Assembly (NCBI GenBank): GCA_021770615.1
Contig: JAETQR010000014.1
Location: 1-64,000, forward strand
Reading direction: 5' to 3'
Length of the DNA stretch: 64,000 bases
Source: Lachnospiraceae bacterium
GTDB lineage: Bacteria > Bacillota_A > Clostridia > Lachnospirales > Lachnospiraceae
Shown here: piece after piece, positions 18,075-26,157 of the stretch
How the letters are laid out: the number at the start of each line of letters is the position of its first letter
How positions within the stretch are numbered: the stretch's first letter is position 1
Position numbers and translations under genes: made by a program
The notes under the pieces: model-generated
Told to the model about the DNA's origin: nothing
The model's input: the letters and a program-made list of their open reading frames with translations, nothing else
Databases searched by the model: none

Positions 18075-18230
18075 TATTTGATAAAGAACCGTTCCCCAAA
18101 GCATGGAGTTGTAAATGCGCTGGTAAGAGGTGCGGGAATGTGCACGGTCTTTGCACGCTCGCACGCCCTTACCACTGCGTATTTACAGAGCGCAAGCGCT
18201 CCATGCGTGAGAACGGTTCTTTATCAAATA
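18075..18230. repeat. 156-base imperfect inverted repeat (long hairpin A)
   Basis: The outer 20 bases (18075-18094 and 18211-18230) pair perfectly. Further in, GCATGGAG (18101) pairs with CTCCATGC (18199), and 18111-18127 with 18168-18186 with few mismatches. The loop holds nested GTGCG/CGCAC and GTGCA/TGCAC pairs, and the right arm holds an extra GAGCG-CAAG-CGCTC palindrome. Ends are TA...TA. It could be a MITE-like element or a structured RNA. Confidence 0.85.
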
Positions 18231-18271
18231 CGAAATCTGCAAAAACCTTCCAAAAATCAACATTTTATTAT

Positions 18272-18299
18272 TTACAATGTGTCAAAAAAATCTTATAAT
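18272..18299 (+). promoter_or_regulatory. Promoter of the Big_2 surface protein gene
   Basis: TTACAA, 16-base spacer, perfect TATAAT, about 60 bases before the ATG at 18362. Confidence 0.65.
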
Positions 18300-18361
18300 A
18301 AAAAGGACATTATGTACCAATCCGTACTATTGTCAAAAATACAAAGAAGGGAATTAATTTT

Positions 18362-21031
18362 ATGGAAAAAGTAAAACGGATCCTTGTGTCCACACTGATC
18401 CTGATCATGGCATTGTCTTTTGGCATGGTTGGAAGCCAGACTGACGCAAGCGCCAAAAAGGCCAAGAAAGTAACGATTTCTTTAAACAAGAAAAAACATA
18501 CGTTACAGATTGGAAAGACACTCAAACTAAAGGCCAAAGTAAAACCGGCGAAAAAGAAAAAAAATGTAACTTTTAAATCCAGCAACAAAAAGATTGCTTC
18601 TGTCTCCAAAAAAGGAGTCGTAAAGGGAAAGAAAAAAGGGAAAGCAACGATAACCGCAAAAATCAAGGGAACAAAGAAAAAGGCAACATGCAAGATCACT
18701 GTCATCAAAAAGAAGACGCCGGCACCAAAACCGACGCCGCAGCCGCCTGTCGTTACAACAGTTCCGGTAAGTGCTGTGACCATTAGTAAGACTTCTCTTG
18801 ATATGTATGCAGGGACGACTGAGACACTGACCGCCGCCGTGACGCCAGCCAACGCTACGAATAAAGTGATCACATGGCGCACCAGTGATGATAAAGTAGC
18901 TACTGTAAAAAATGGCACCATCACTGCTCTCGCAAAGGGAACAGCAACGATCACTGCGACAAACCCGGGCAGCGGAAAATCTGCTTCCTGCACGATCAAT
19001 GTAAAAGATGAAATAGTTATCACAAACCAGGCAGAACTAAACAATGCCCTGAACAATGATAAACTCGTTTCGATCACGATCCAGACAAATGGGGCTGAGA
19101 ACTTTGTTATTCCTGCGGGAACCCGCAATGGAACTTCTCTCACCTTTAATGCGCCAAATGCAACTCTTACAAATGGCAGCGACTTTGACAGTGTGACGAT
19201 CCTTGGTGGAAATTATGAGCAGACCACCGGTTGGAACAACTGCACCGTTTTAGCCAACACATCGATCAAGATCGGACAGGATGCCAGTGCAAATATCACA
19301 GTCGCAGAACCTGTCACGGCAGTCTCACTTATAAACGACGGTGTCGTTCCTTCTGTCAATGTATATTCTGCCGCAAAGATAAAGATCAGCGGTACCGGCG
19401 AGGATCTGATCTCTCTTAACGTGTCAAAAGAGGCAAATGTCGTTACCAACCAGCCGGTAAAAGCATCTGCTACCGCAAAAATCGTTTTATCTTTATTAGG
19501 CGGGGCCGAAGACTCCACAGTATCTGTCGACACAGCAGCGAACAAACCGGAAATCCGCGGTGTCGGTTACATAGAAGTAAGCTATAAAGACGGTACTCCG
19601 ACAGAAACTGTCGTTCCCGGAGCACTGGATCCGGAAGACGCTGTAAAAGTTAATGTGACCGGTAACGTAAAAGACGCTTACGATACCGATACGAATATTG
19701 CAGACACACAGATTTATCTGATTGCAGATTCTGTGGATCTGGACTTGGAAGAAGCTGCCGGATCCGTCGGAGAGGCCAGAGAAGCCGATCCACTTTCCGC
19801 ACGCACAGATTCTGACGGCAATTACTACTTCAGTACCGTTCCGATCGGCAATTATTGCCTCATCGCCAAAAAAGACGGATTTAAGACAGCGATCCAGCGT
19901 TTCACTGTTTCTGACAGTTCAGGGGAGACCTTTTCAAACGAAGTCCTCTACCTGTTAGACAGCAGCAGGGCTGATTCTGGTTCCGCTGTTATAAACGGTA
20001 CGGTCAAAAATGCTACTAATGTTAAGCCCGTAGCAGGTCTGACTGTAAACCTGTACCGCCACAAAGGAAATACGATCGGTACACCGGTCGCAACGACTAC
20101 GTCGGATGCGGAAGGTCTGTTCCAGTTTACCGGACTGCAGGCGGATCAGTATACGATCCAGGTGGCAGGCGGTGAAGACTATATCTCCAGCCGCAAGAAC
20201 GCATGCGTGACCGCTGATTCTACCCAGGATCTGGATATGCTTGTTTCTCCTAAATTATCCGGCAATGGTGTCCGTTTCGTCCTCACCTGGGGCAATTATG
20301 AGAGTGGCGCTCCGGAGGATCTCGACGCCCACCTTGTAGGCCCAACGACAGACGGCAGCAAATTTGAGGTATATTTTTCTTCAAAAATCTATGGGGAGAA
20401 CGACAAAGTTTTTGCCCAGCTCGATGTAGATGATATGAACTACGAGGGACCGGAAACAATCACCCTTGAGAATACCATAGATGGGATATATACTTTCTAT
20501 GTGCATAATTATTCCGGAGTTCCTTCCTTTTCCACTTCTCAGGCACAGGTAAATGTATACAAAGGAAGCGAACTGGTCAGCACCTACAATGCACCATCCG
20601 GTACGGCAAATGATGTTTGGAAAGTATGTACATATAACTCTGTATCCGGACGTGTCAGGGGCATCAATAAATACATCAGCGAGTCAGAGTATGACGAGGA
20701 GAATGGTTACCTGCAGCATGGATTCACTTCTTCCATCCAGAATATAACTTCTTCACTGCTCAACGACTATGATATCTATTATTCGGCCGGAGACAGCAGC
20801 ACCCACCTTTGCCTGGATCTTTATACCGATGCAACATTAGCGCAGCTGAAAGAATCGTTACAGATCACTTTTAGTGACAACAAATCTTATACTTATAAGA
20901 TTGTAGAAAAAGATTCACAGGAGTGGAATGAAAAATACGCCGATGCTGACCTGAAACAATACTGCGACGGTATCCTGGAGATCTATAAATCCGATACCGA
21001 GATTACGTGTTATGAACTTTTTGTTTATTAA
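18362..21031 (+). CDS. Secreted multidomain surface protein with Big_2 repeats
   Basis: 889 residues. A signal peptide ends in ASA at about 29-31. Two Ig-like Big_2 domains follow: the first (about 36-114) is extremely lysine-rich, the second (about 139-215) is not. After a beta-rich stretch (216-430) come two carboxypeptidase-regulatory-like beta-sandwich domains (about 445-525 and 545-625), each with the SDGNYYF or DAEGLFQF type of strand. The LTWGNYESGAPEDLDAHLVG block near 640 resembles the YfaP/DUF2135 C-terminal domain. There is no LPxTG motif or C-terminal membrane anchor, so it is secreted or held by charge; the basic first domain could bind wall polymers. The ribosome site GAAGGGA precedes the ATG. 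Role unknown; adhesion or wall binding is inferred. Confidence 0.85.
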   Translation: MEKVKRILVSTLILIMALSFGMVGSQTDASAKKAKKVTISLNKKKHTLQIGKTLKLKAKVKPAKKKKNVTFKSSNKKIASVSKKGVVKGKKKGKATITAKIKGTKKKATCKITVIKKKTPAPKPTPQPPVVTTVPVSAVTISKTSLDMYAGTTETLTAAVTPANATNKVITWRTSDDKVATVKNGTITALAKGTATITATNPGSGKSASCTINVKDEIVITNQAELNNALNNDKLVSITIQTNGAENFVIPAGTRNGTSLTFNAPNATLTNGSDFDSVTILGGNYEQTTGWNNCTVLANTSIKIGQDASANITVAEPVTAVSLINDGVVPSVNVYSAAKIKISGTGEDLISLNVSKEANVVTNQPVKASATAKIVLSLLGGAEDSTVSVDTAANKPEIRGVGYIEVSYKDGTPTETVVPGALDPEDAVKVNVTGNVKDAYDTDTNIADTQIYLIADSVDLDLEEAAGSVGEAREADPLSARTDSDGNYYFSTVPIGNYCLIAKKDGFKTAIQRFTVSDSSGETFSNEVLYLLDSSRADSGSAVINGTVKNATNVKPVAGLTVNLYRHKGNTIGTPVATTTSDAEGLFQFTGLQADQYTIQVAGGEDYISSRKNACVTADSTQDLDMLVSPKLSGNGVRFVLTWGNYESGAPEDLDAHLVGPTTDGSKFEVYFSSKIYGENDKVFAQLDVDDMNYEGPETITLENTIDGIYTFYVHNYSGVPSFSTSQAQVNVYKGSELVSTYNAPSGTANDVWKVCTYNSVSGRVRGINKYISESEYDEENGYLQHGFTSSIQNITSSLLNDYDIYYSAGDSSTHLCLDLYTDATLAQLKESLQITFSDNKSYTYKIVEKDSQEWNEKYADADLKQYCDGILEIYKSDTEITCYELFVY

Positions 21032-21060
21032 CTGGTAAAAGTCCCTAACAATGGATCATG

Positions 21061-21115
21061 AAAAAGACGGATACATTGTGGCTAAATGTAAAAACCACAG
21101 TGCATCCGTCTTTTT
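21061..21115 (+). terminator. Strong terminator after the Big_2 gene
   Basis: AAAAAGACGGAT pairs with ATCCGTCTTTTT and the inner TGTGG with CCACA around a 13-base loop; Ts follow on the + strand and also on the minus strand, so it can serve both sides. Confidence 0.85.
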
Positions 21116-21126
21116 ATTTATCTTCA

Positions 21127-21228
21127 TCAGGGATTTGCCGCCAGTTCGTAAATGAGCCTAAGCAGTTTTTCTACCAACTGCAGATTTTCCGGTGAAAAGT
21201 TTCCTGATTCCCCTCCTTTTGCTCTCAT
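21127..21228 (-). CDS. Possible 33-residue peptide coupled to the ABC gene
   Basis: The ATG overlaps the stop of the upstream ABC gene (ATGA) and AAGGTG lies 10 bases before it. The peptide has a Gly/Ser-rich start (MRAKGGESGNF) followed by an amphipathic helix (ENLQLVEKLLRLIYELA). It has no known match I can name. Overlap and ribosome site favour translation, length argues for caution. It is followed by the shared terminator at 21061-21115. Confidence 0.4.
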   Translation of the reverse strand: MRAKGGESGNFSPENLQLVEKLLRLIYELAANP

Positions 21229-22811
21229 AGGTAAATCACCTTATCTGCAAGATCACTAAATTCCTCGTTATGACTGATAAAAATAATCGTTTGATTCGAT
21301 TTAGCAATATAATCATACAGTTTCTTTGTCATACTTTTATCCATATGACTATCCCCTTCATCTAATATTAATATTTCACTAGTTTTTAATATCGCTCTTG
21401 CACAAGCCGTTTTTTGCCGTTCCCCACCAGATAATTCACCCGCACCATAACTAATATTTTTATCTTGTATGTCCATGATCTCTAAGTCCTGCACAATCTT
21501 TTTCACATGCTCTTCATTGGCATTAAGATTTCCCATGTGAATATTCTCTAACACTGTCCCTGAAAAAATATAATCATTCTGAAAAACAGTAGCTAATTTT
21601 TCCCGCCACATTTTCAGATCAATACTCTTTAAACTTTTCCCATTAATTAAAATCTCTCCCTCATATTCCGTTTCAAACCCACATAAAATATTGATCAGAG
21701 TCGACTTTCCACCTCCGTTTTTCCCAACAATCTGAATCTTTTCTCCTCTGTTGATTTCAAAAGATAACTCCTTTAAAATAATATTATCCTCATGCTTATA
21801 AGTAAGCCTGTCACAACGTAAATTATCAAAAAGTTCTGTTAATTCCTCCCCTCCCTCTCTTTCTAAGTTGTCATAAAATACATATAGCCTTTTTCCCTTT
21901 TCCCGTAAATTTGAAAAATTTATAACGGTCTGAATGCATCTATTCAAAAAGTTCTCAAATATATTTAAATATCTAATCATAATTATAATACATCCTGCAG
22001 TTATATATCCGTTTCCTGCCAGAATGCATCCTAAAACTAAAATAATAATTTGTGAAAAAAACTTAACTCCCTCATTTATGCTATCCGTAAAATTTCTAAA
22101 ACGAATTGCTTTCTCTCTTGATTCTGAAAAATACTCTTCAAACAAACCATGCCACTTTTTTACAAAAAAATTGCAAATATCTAATAGATAAATTATTTTT
22201 GTTTCTTCCGACATTTCAACAAATATCTGATTTTGTTCTGTACTATACTCCCATCCCTCTTTTTCGTACTTAATATTAAGTTTTCGTGACAAAACCGGAA
22301 GGATTAGTACAACAAACGAACATGCAACACTAATAACCGTATATAAAAATCCCATCTGCTTTACGCAATACCAAATAAATATACTAAACAATGGCATCAA
22401 TAAAAAATTTGCACAAACAGTGGCAAAATAAATCCGAAAATCGCATAATTCCTGTGATAATCTGTACTCAATGTCTCCTTCCTTAAACTTATTTAGTTTA
22501 TCAACTTTCCAGAAGGAAATCCGTCCACACATCTGTATATCACTATTTGACCCGCCCTTTATAAAAATAAAATCCATAACTATACCTAATACTGGTATAA
22601 CAACCACATTAATAATCATACAAAACAACAAATTTTTTCCAGACTCAACAAAAAATGTGTAGTCGCTATTTAACGCTGCATCCGCTGCACTTCCTAAATA
22701 AATTGTTGTTATAAACACCACAAAGATGGTAATGGCATCATAAATCGTTTTTGCTAAAATAGGAATCAGCATCCAACGCACCGTATCTAAATATATATTT
22801 TTATTTTTCAT
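21225..22811 (-). CDS. ABC half-transporter (membrane plus ATPase), second of pair 1
   Basis: 528 residues. Six membrane helices lie in residues 1-300 and one ATPase domain in 330-528: Walker A GKNGGGKS at 363-370, Q-loop Gln near 411, LSGGE at 460-464, Walker B ILILDEGD at 480-487 and switch His at 514. The Walker B tail reads DEGDS in place of DEAT/DEPT. The protein ends about ten residues after the switch His (KVIYL), shorter than usual exporters. It is 12 bases downstream of its partner gene and probably forms a heterodimer with it. The substrate is unknown; a peptide or small lipid-like export role is inferred from the fold. Confidence 0.85.
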   Translation of the reverse strand: MKNKNIYLDTVRWMLIPILAKTIYDAITIFVVFITTIYLGSAADAALNSDYTFFVESGKNLLFCMIINVVVIPVLGIVMDFIFIKGGSNSDIQMCGRISFWKVDKLNKFKEGDIEYRLSQELCDFRIYFATVCANFLLMPLFSIFIWYCVKQMGFLYTVISVACSFVVLILPVLSRKLNIKYEKEGWEYSTEQNQIFVEMSEETKIIYLLDICNFFVKKWHGLFEEYFSESREKAIRFRNFTDSINEGVKFFSQIIILVLGCILAGNGYITAGCIIIMIRYLNIFENFLNRCIQTVINFSNLREKGKRLYVFYDNLEREGGEELTELFDNLRCDRLTYKHEDNIILKELSFEINRGEKIQIVGKNGGGKSTLINILCGFETEYEGEILINGKSLKSIDLKMWREKLATVFQNDYIFSGTVLENIHMGNLNANEEHVKKIVQDLEIMDIQDKNISYGAGELSGGERQKTACARAILKTSEILILDEGDSHMDKSMTKKLYDYIAKSNQTIIFISHNEEFSDLADKVIYL

Positions 22812-22823
22812 GCCTTATCTCTC

Positions 22824-24398
22824 CTAAATTGATATTACTTTACTATCCTGTATGGTTTTTAACAAATTCACATCATGTGTGACAACTAAAAATCCCCCTT
22901 CTCTCTTACGAAACTTTCTGACCAGCAAATCCACACTTTCTAAATCTAAAAAATTAGTAGGTTCATCCATAAATAAAAATTTTTCGTCCATAGATAAAGC
23001 AATGCTCAAATAAACCTTTTTTCGCTCTCCGCCTGACAGATCACATATATTAACAGAATAAAGATTGTCCTTTGTCAACCCAAAATCCGTAGCTGTTTTT
23101 AACATATCATGGCATCGCAAATCATCAACTTCATAAAACAAATGATAGGCAGTAATATCTAAAAGAGCATCTCTTTGAGGCAAATAAAAAAACTTACTCC
23201 CCCATTCATCTTTTGAAATTCTCCCAACCTCTACACCTCCATAAACAATTCTTCCATTCTCAACCTCTAAAGCCCCAATAAGACTTTCTATGATTGAGGT
23301 TTTCCCACTTCCATTATCCCCCACTAAAAAATATTTTTTATCCGGCTTAATATTACAGGAAAAGTTCCTGAGAACAATCTTATCTCCCCTTACAATACAA
23401 ATTTCATCAACAATAATTCCCGAATCATCTATGATTGCCATACTTTCGCCCTGTGCTTTTTCCCACTCCCAGATACCTGTTTTTGCTTTTTTATACGCCA
23501 CGACTTGGGGCAACGCATTAAATAAAGCATTCATATAACTAAACAAATTAGGTGTCAACACCAACAAATACGCAGCTGTAGCAATTAAAATATCCTTTTT
23601 TAACAAAACATAGCCTATGACTAAATAGCTGCATATGTCAAGAATATTACGTATCAATGAGTTAACGCCTTCACTCACCCTCCCCATTGCACTCGATTTT
23701 CTACCCAATTTATCCCATGTCAGATTTAGTTCCTTAAGTCTGTATAAAAACTGTGTATATAACTCATAAATCTTAATTACAGGACTCCCAAAATACATTG
23801 ATAATATATTTTCCGACCATTTTGCTTCTGCTTCCCGATCTGCATCATAGTACTTATATGAGAATACAGAAGCCAGTGCATATGGTATGATTTGCAAGAC
23901 AGACATAACTAAAAATATACATCCCAACCATATATTTATTTTTAGAATTAAAAGAAATATTATTAAAACAAAAAGTGCATTAGTAATAATCGTCGGAAGC
24001 GTTATATTGTAATATTCATAAATATTTTTTAAATCTAAATCAATATTTTCCCGCATTTTCCCTGGTGAAATGTTAAAAACGCCTGTCTTCGATTGTTGAA
24101 AAAACCGCTTTATCATTCTTTCCCGAAAATTCTGGTATGTACATTCATATATTGTTTCCTGTTTGTTTTTTAAGGCTGCCTTTAAAATTATGTAACTTAA
24201 TATTATCCCCAGCAAAATGCACGAACATTTTAATACTTTTCGTACAGAAAATTCTAATATAAAAGAAACAATTTGGGAAAAAAGCTCAGCATGAACCAAG
24301 GCAAAAAATATTGTCAAAACATTAATTAAAATATACAAACAAATACTCCTCTTAAACAGCCCGAAATCTGCCAAATAAACCCTTCCCTTGCCTTTCAT
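22824..24398 (-). CDS. ABC half-transporter (membrane plus ATPase), first of pair 1
   Basis: 524 residues. Six predicted membrane helices lie in 1-300. The ATPase domain has Walker A GDNGSGKT at 360-367, LSGGE at 454-458, Walker B FLFMDEPT at 474-481 and His508. Like its partner it stops soon after the switch histidine. The membrane half is divergent from the 24505 and 26150 proteins, so pair 1 is not a recent copy of pair 2. A TTG at codon 9 with GGAAGGG upstream is an alternative start. A good promoter lies 58 bases upstream, so pair 1 is its own operon. Confidence 0.85.
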   Translation of the reverse strand: MKGKGRVYLADFGLFKRSICLYILINVLTIFFALVHAELFSQIVSFILEFSVRKVLKCSCILLGIILSYIILKAALKNKQETIYECTYQNFRERMIKRFFQQSKTGVFNISPGKMRENIDLDLKNIYEYYNITLPTIITNALFVLIIFLLILKINIWLGCIFLVMSVLQIIPYALASVFSYKYYDADREAEAKWSENILSMYFGSPVIKIYELYTQFLYRLKELNLTWDKLGRKSSAMGRVSEGVNSLIRNILDICSYLVIGYVLLKKDILIATAAYLLVLTPNLFSYMNALFNALPQVVAYKKAKTGIWEWEKAQGESMAIIDDSGIIVDEICIVRGDKIVLRNFSCNIKPDKKYFLVGDNGSGKTSIIESLIGALEVENGRIVYGGVEVGRISKDEWGSKFFYLPQRDALLDITAYHLFYEVDDLRCHDMLKTATDFGLTKDNLYSVNICDLSGGERKKVYLSIALSMDEKFLFMDEPTNFLDLESVDLLVRKFRKREGGFLVVTHDVNLLKTIQDSKVISI

Positions 24399-24455
24399 TT
24401 TATATTATTCTATCTCCCTCTTTATTACTATACCTAAAACCTCATATTGTGTTCT

Positions 24456-24484
24456 ATTGTACCATAATATCCTTTCTATTGCAA
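24456..24484 (-). promoter_or_regulatory. Promoter of ABC pair 1
   Basis: TTGCAA, 17-base spacer, TACAAT on the minus strand, in the 106-base gap between the two ABC pairs. Confidence 0.7.
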
Positions 24485-24504
24485 AACTCTGTCATTGGAG
24501 CCCC

Positions 24505-26157
24505 TCAAAGATAAACCAGCCTGTCGCACAAACTAAGCGAAGACTCCCGATGAGCCACGACAATGATCGTTTTATCCCGTCCGATATTTTCGATCGCACG
24601 CTGTATCATGCTCTCGGAATTCTGATCCAGTGCACTTGTTGCTTCATCAAAGATAAATAGATCCACATCCTGCAGGAACAAACGTGCCAAAATCAAACGC
24701 TGCTTTTGGCCACCTGATAATTTTATGCCCTTTTCCCCAATGACCGTTTCATAGCCATCCGGCAATCCGTGTATGAATTGGTCTATGTACGCCTTTTTGC
24801 AGGCCTCTTCCATCTGTTCCTCCGTTGCCTTCTCATCTCCATATAAAAGATTTTCACGTATCGTAGTATTAAATAACATATTTTCCTGTAATACAAAACC
24901 CACCTTCCTGTGAATCATTTTCAAAGATAACTCCTTCAAATCCTCCCCGCCAAAAAATATCTTTCCGGCATCCGGCTCCAGCATACCAACGATCATCTTT
25001 AATAACGTTGTCTTACCCCGGCCGCTCTCGCCTACGATCCCTACACGCTCTCCCTGTTTGATATCCATCGAAAAATCCCGCAAAACTTCTGGCATTCCAT
25101 TTTCATAAGAAAATGACACATTTTTAAAAGAAACATCACAGTTTGGAATATCTTCCTTTTTTGAATGATCGTCTTCCACCGTTTCTCCGAATGCCGCAAG
25201 AGCTTTCTCGTAGTGAGTCGTGTTAACCTGTAGATCCGAATCGGTTGTAACGACTGCCTGAACCGTATCTACCAGTTGGGAATAATATTGGGCAAATACA
25301 AGCAGGGCGCCGATCGTAATATTGCCATGATAGATCAGTATTCCGCCTAAGAAATATAGTAAAAACTGCATCATGAATTCATCCTTTATCTTAGGGATGA
25401 TCAACACCCTGGTTACCCAGTATTCAATAAACGTGATAAATAAATGCGAATATCTCTCTGCATAAGAAACAAATGTTTTTTGACAGGACTCCTCAAGGTT
25501 AAGGGCGCGGATCTCGCGCCATCCATTCAGCGAAGAATAGATCCACGCTCCCCATGCCTGATCATTTTCCCAGTTCGCATCATTATTCTTTTTTTCCCTT
25601 TTGGCAATTAAATGATTGAGGCAAAAGGTAATGGGAATCGCCACTACTAAAATAAGTGCTAAATGCCATTCCAAAAAGAACAACAGCCCTAACAAAACCA
25701 CCATTTTACAATAGTTGATCACGTATTCCACCGTTTGTGCATTCGTAAAATCGCACATTTTCACAACGGCATCATCCATGATCATTTTCTGTTCTCCCGG
25801 ATTGATCTTTTCATACTCTGAAAAGGGGCGATGCAACGCATTATATAATATCTTTTCTTTCATTTTTACAGTTACCTGGTTGTTGATCCGGTATTGACAG
25901 TAATTTCTCAGGAATGCGATTCCTGTATTCGCCATCTGGATCAATACATATCCTGCAACAACCGGTATCAGAAATTTGATCTTATGGCCAAGGATCACCT
26001 TCTCAATAAATAAGCTATAAAAGGTCGGCAATAACAAGGCAAAAACAAGGCTCAGTATCGCTGCAAGCAGGTTTAAAACAAATAATTTTCTCACCCCGAA
26101 TGCCAGTGGCCGGAGTCTCCGCAGAACATCTGCCCTATACTTTATTTTTCTATGCAT
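24505..26157 (-). CDS. ABC half-transporter, second of pair 2
   Basis: About 550 residues, exporter type: membrane helices in the first 310 residues, then GESGRGKTT, KLSGGQKQR, LFIFDEATSALD and the switch region VAHRESS. It ends a few residues after that region (RLVYL) without the usual C-terminal tail. The start at 26157 overlaps the preceding gene by 8 bases and has AGGAGG upstream. With the 26150 protein it should form a heterodimer. There is no N-terminal C39 peptidase domain, so leader cleavage, if any, is done by another protein. Substrate unknown. Confidence 0.88.
   Translation of the reverse strand: MHRKIKYRADVLRRLRPLAFGVRKLFVLNLLAAILSLVFALLLPTFYSLFIEKVILGHKIKFLIPVVAGYVLIQMANTGIAFLRNYCQYRINNQVTVKMKEKILYNALHRPFSEYEKINPGEQKMIMDDAVVKMCDFTNAQTVEYVINYCKMVVLLGLLFFLEWHLALILVVAIPITFCLNHLIAKREKKNNDANWENDQAWGAWIYSSLNGWREIRALNLEESCQKTFVSYAERYSHLFITFIEYWVTRVLIIPKIKDEFMMQFLLYFLGGILIYHGNITIGALLVFAQYYSQLVDTVQAVVTTDSDLQVNTTHYEKALAAFGETVEDDHSKKEDIPNCDVSFKNVSFSYENGMPEVLRDFSMDIKQGERVGIVGESGRGKTTLLKMIVGMLEPDAGKIFFGGEDLKELSLKMIHRKVGFVLQENMLFNTTIRENLLYGDEKATEEQMEEACKKAYIDQFIHGLPDGYETVIGEKGIKLSGGQKQRLILARLFLQDVDLFIFDEATSALDQNSESMIQRAIENIGRDKTIIVVAHRESSLSLCDRLVYL

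Larger units (their letters stand above)
17766..18361. other. AT-rich divergent region between the acyl block and the Big_2 gene
   Basis: No gene seen. It holds a 156-base inverted repeat (18075-18230) that is GC-richer than its surroundings and a good promoter (18272-18299) for the rightward surface-protein gene. A promoter for the leftward acyl block must also lie here, but I could not pick one with confidence. Confidence 0.6.

Noticed and set aside
18310..19143. A 277-codon open frame on the minus strand over the Big_2 gene
   Set aside because: It is antisense to a clear secreted protein, has a composition (Phe/Val-rich) that mirrors the lysine/threonine codons of the real gene, and has no ribosome site or family.
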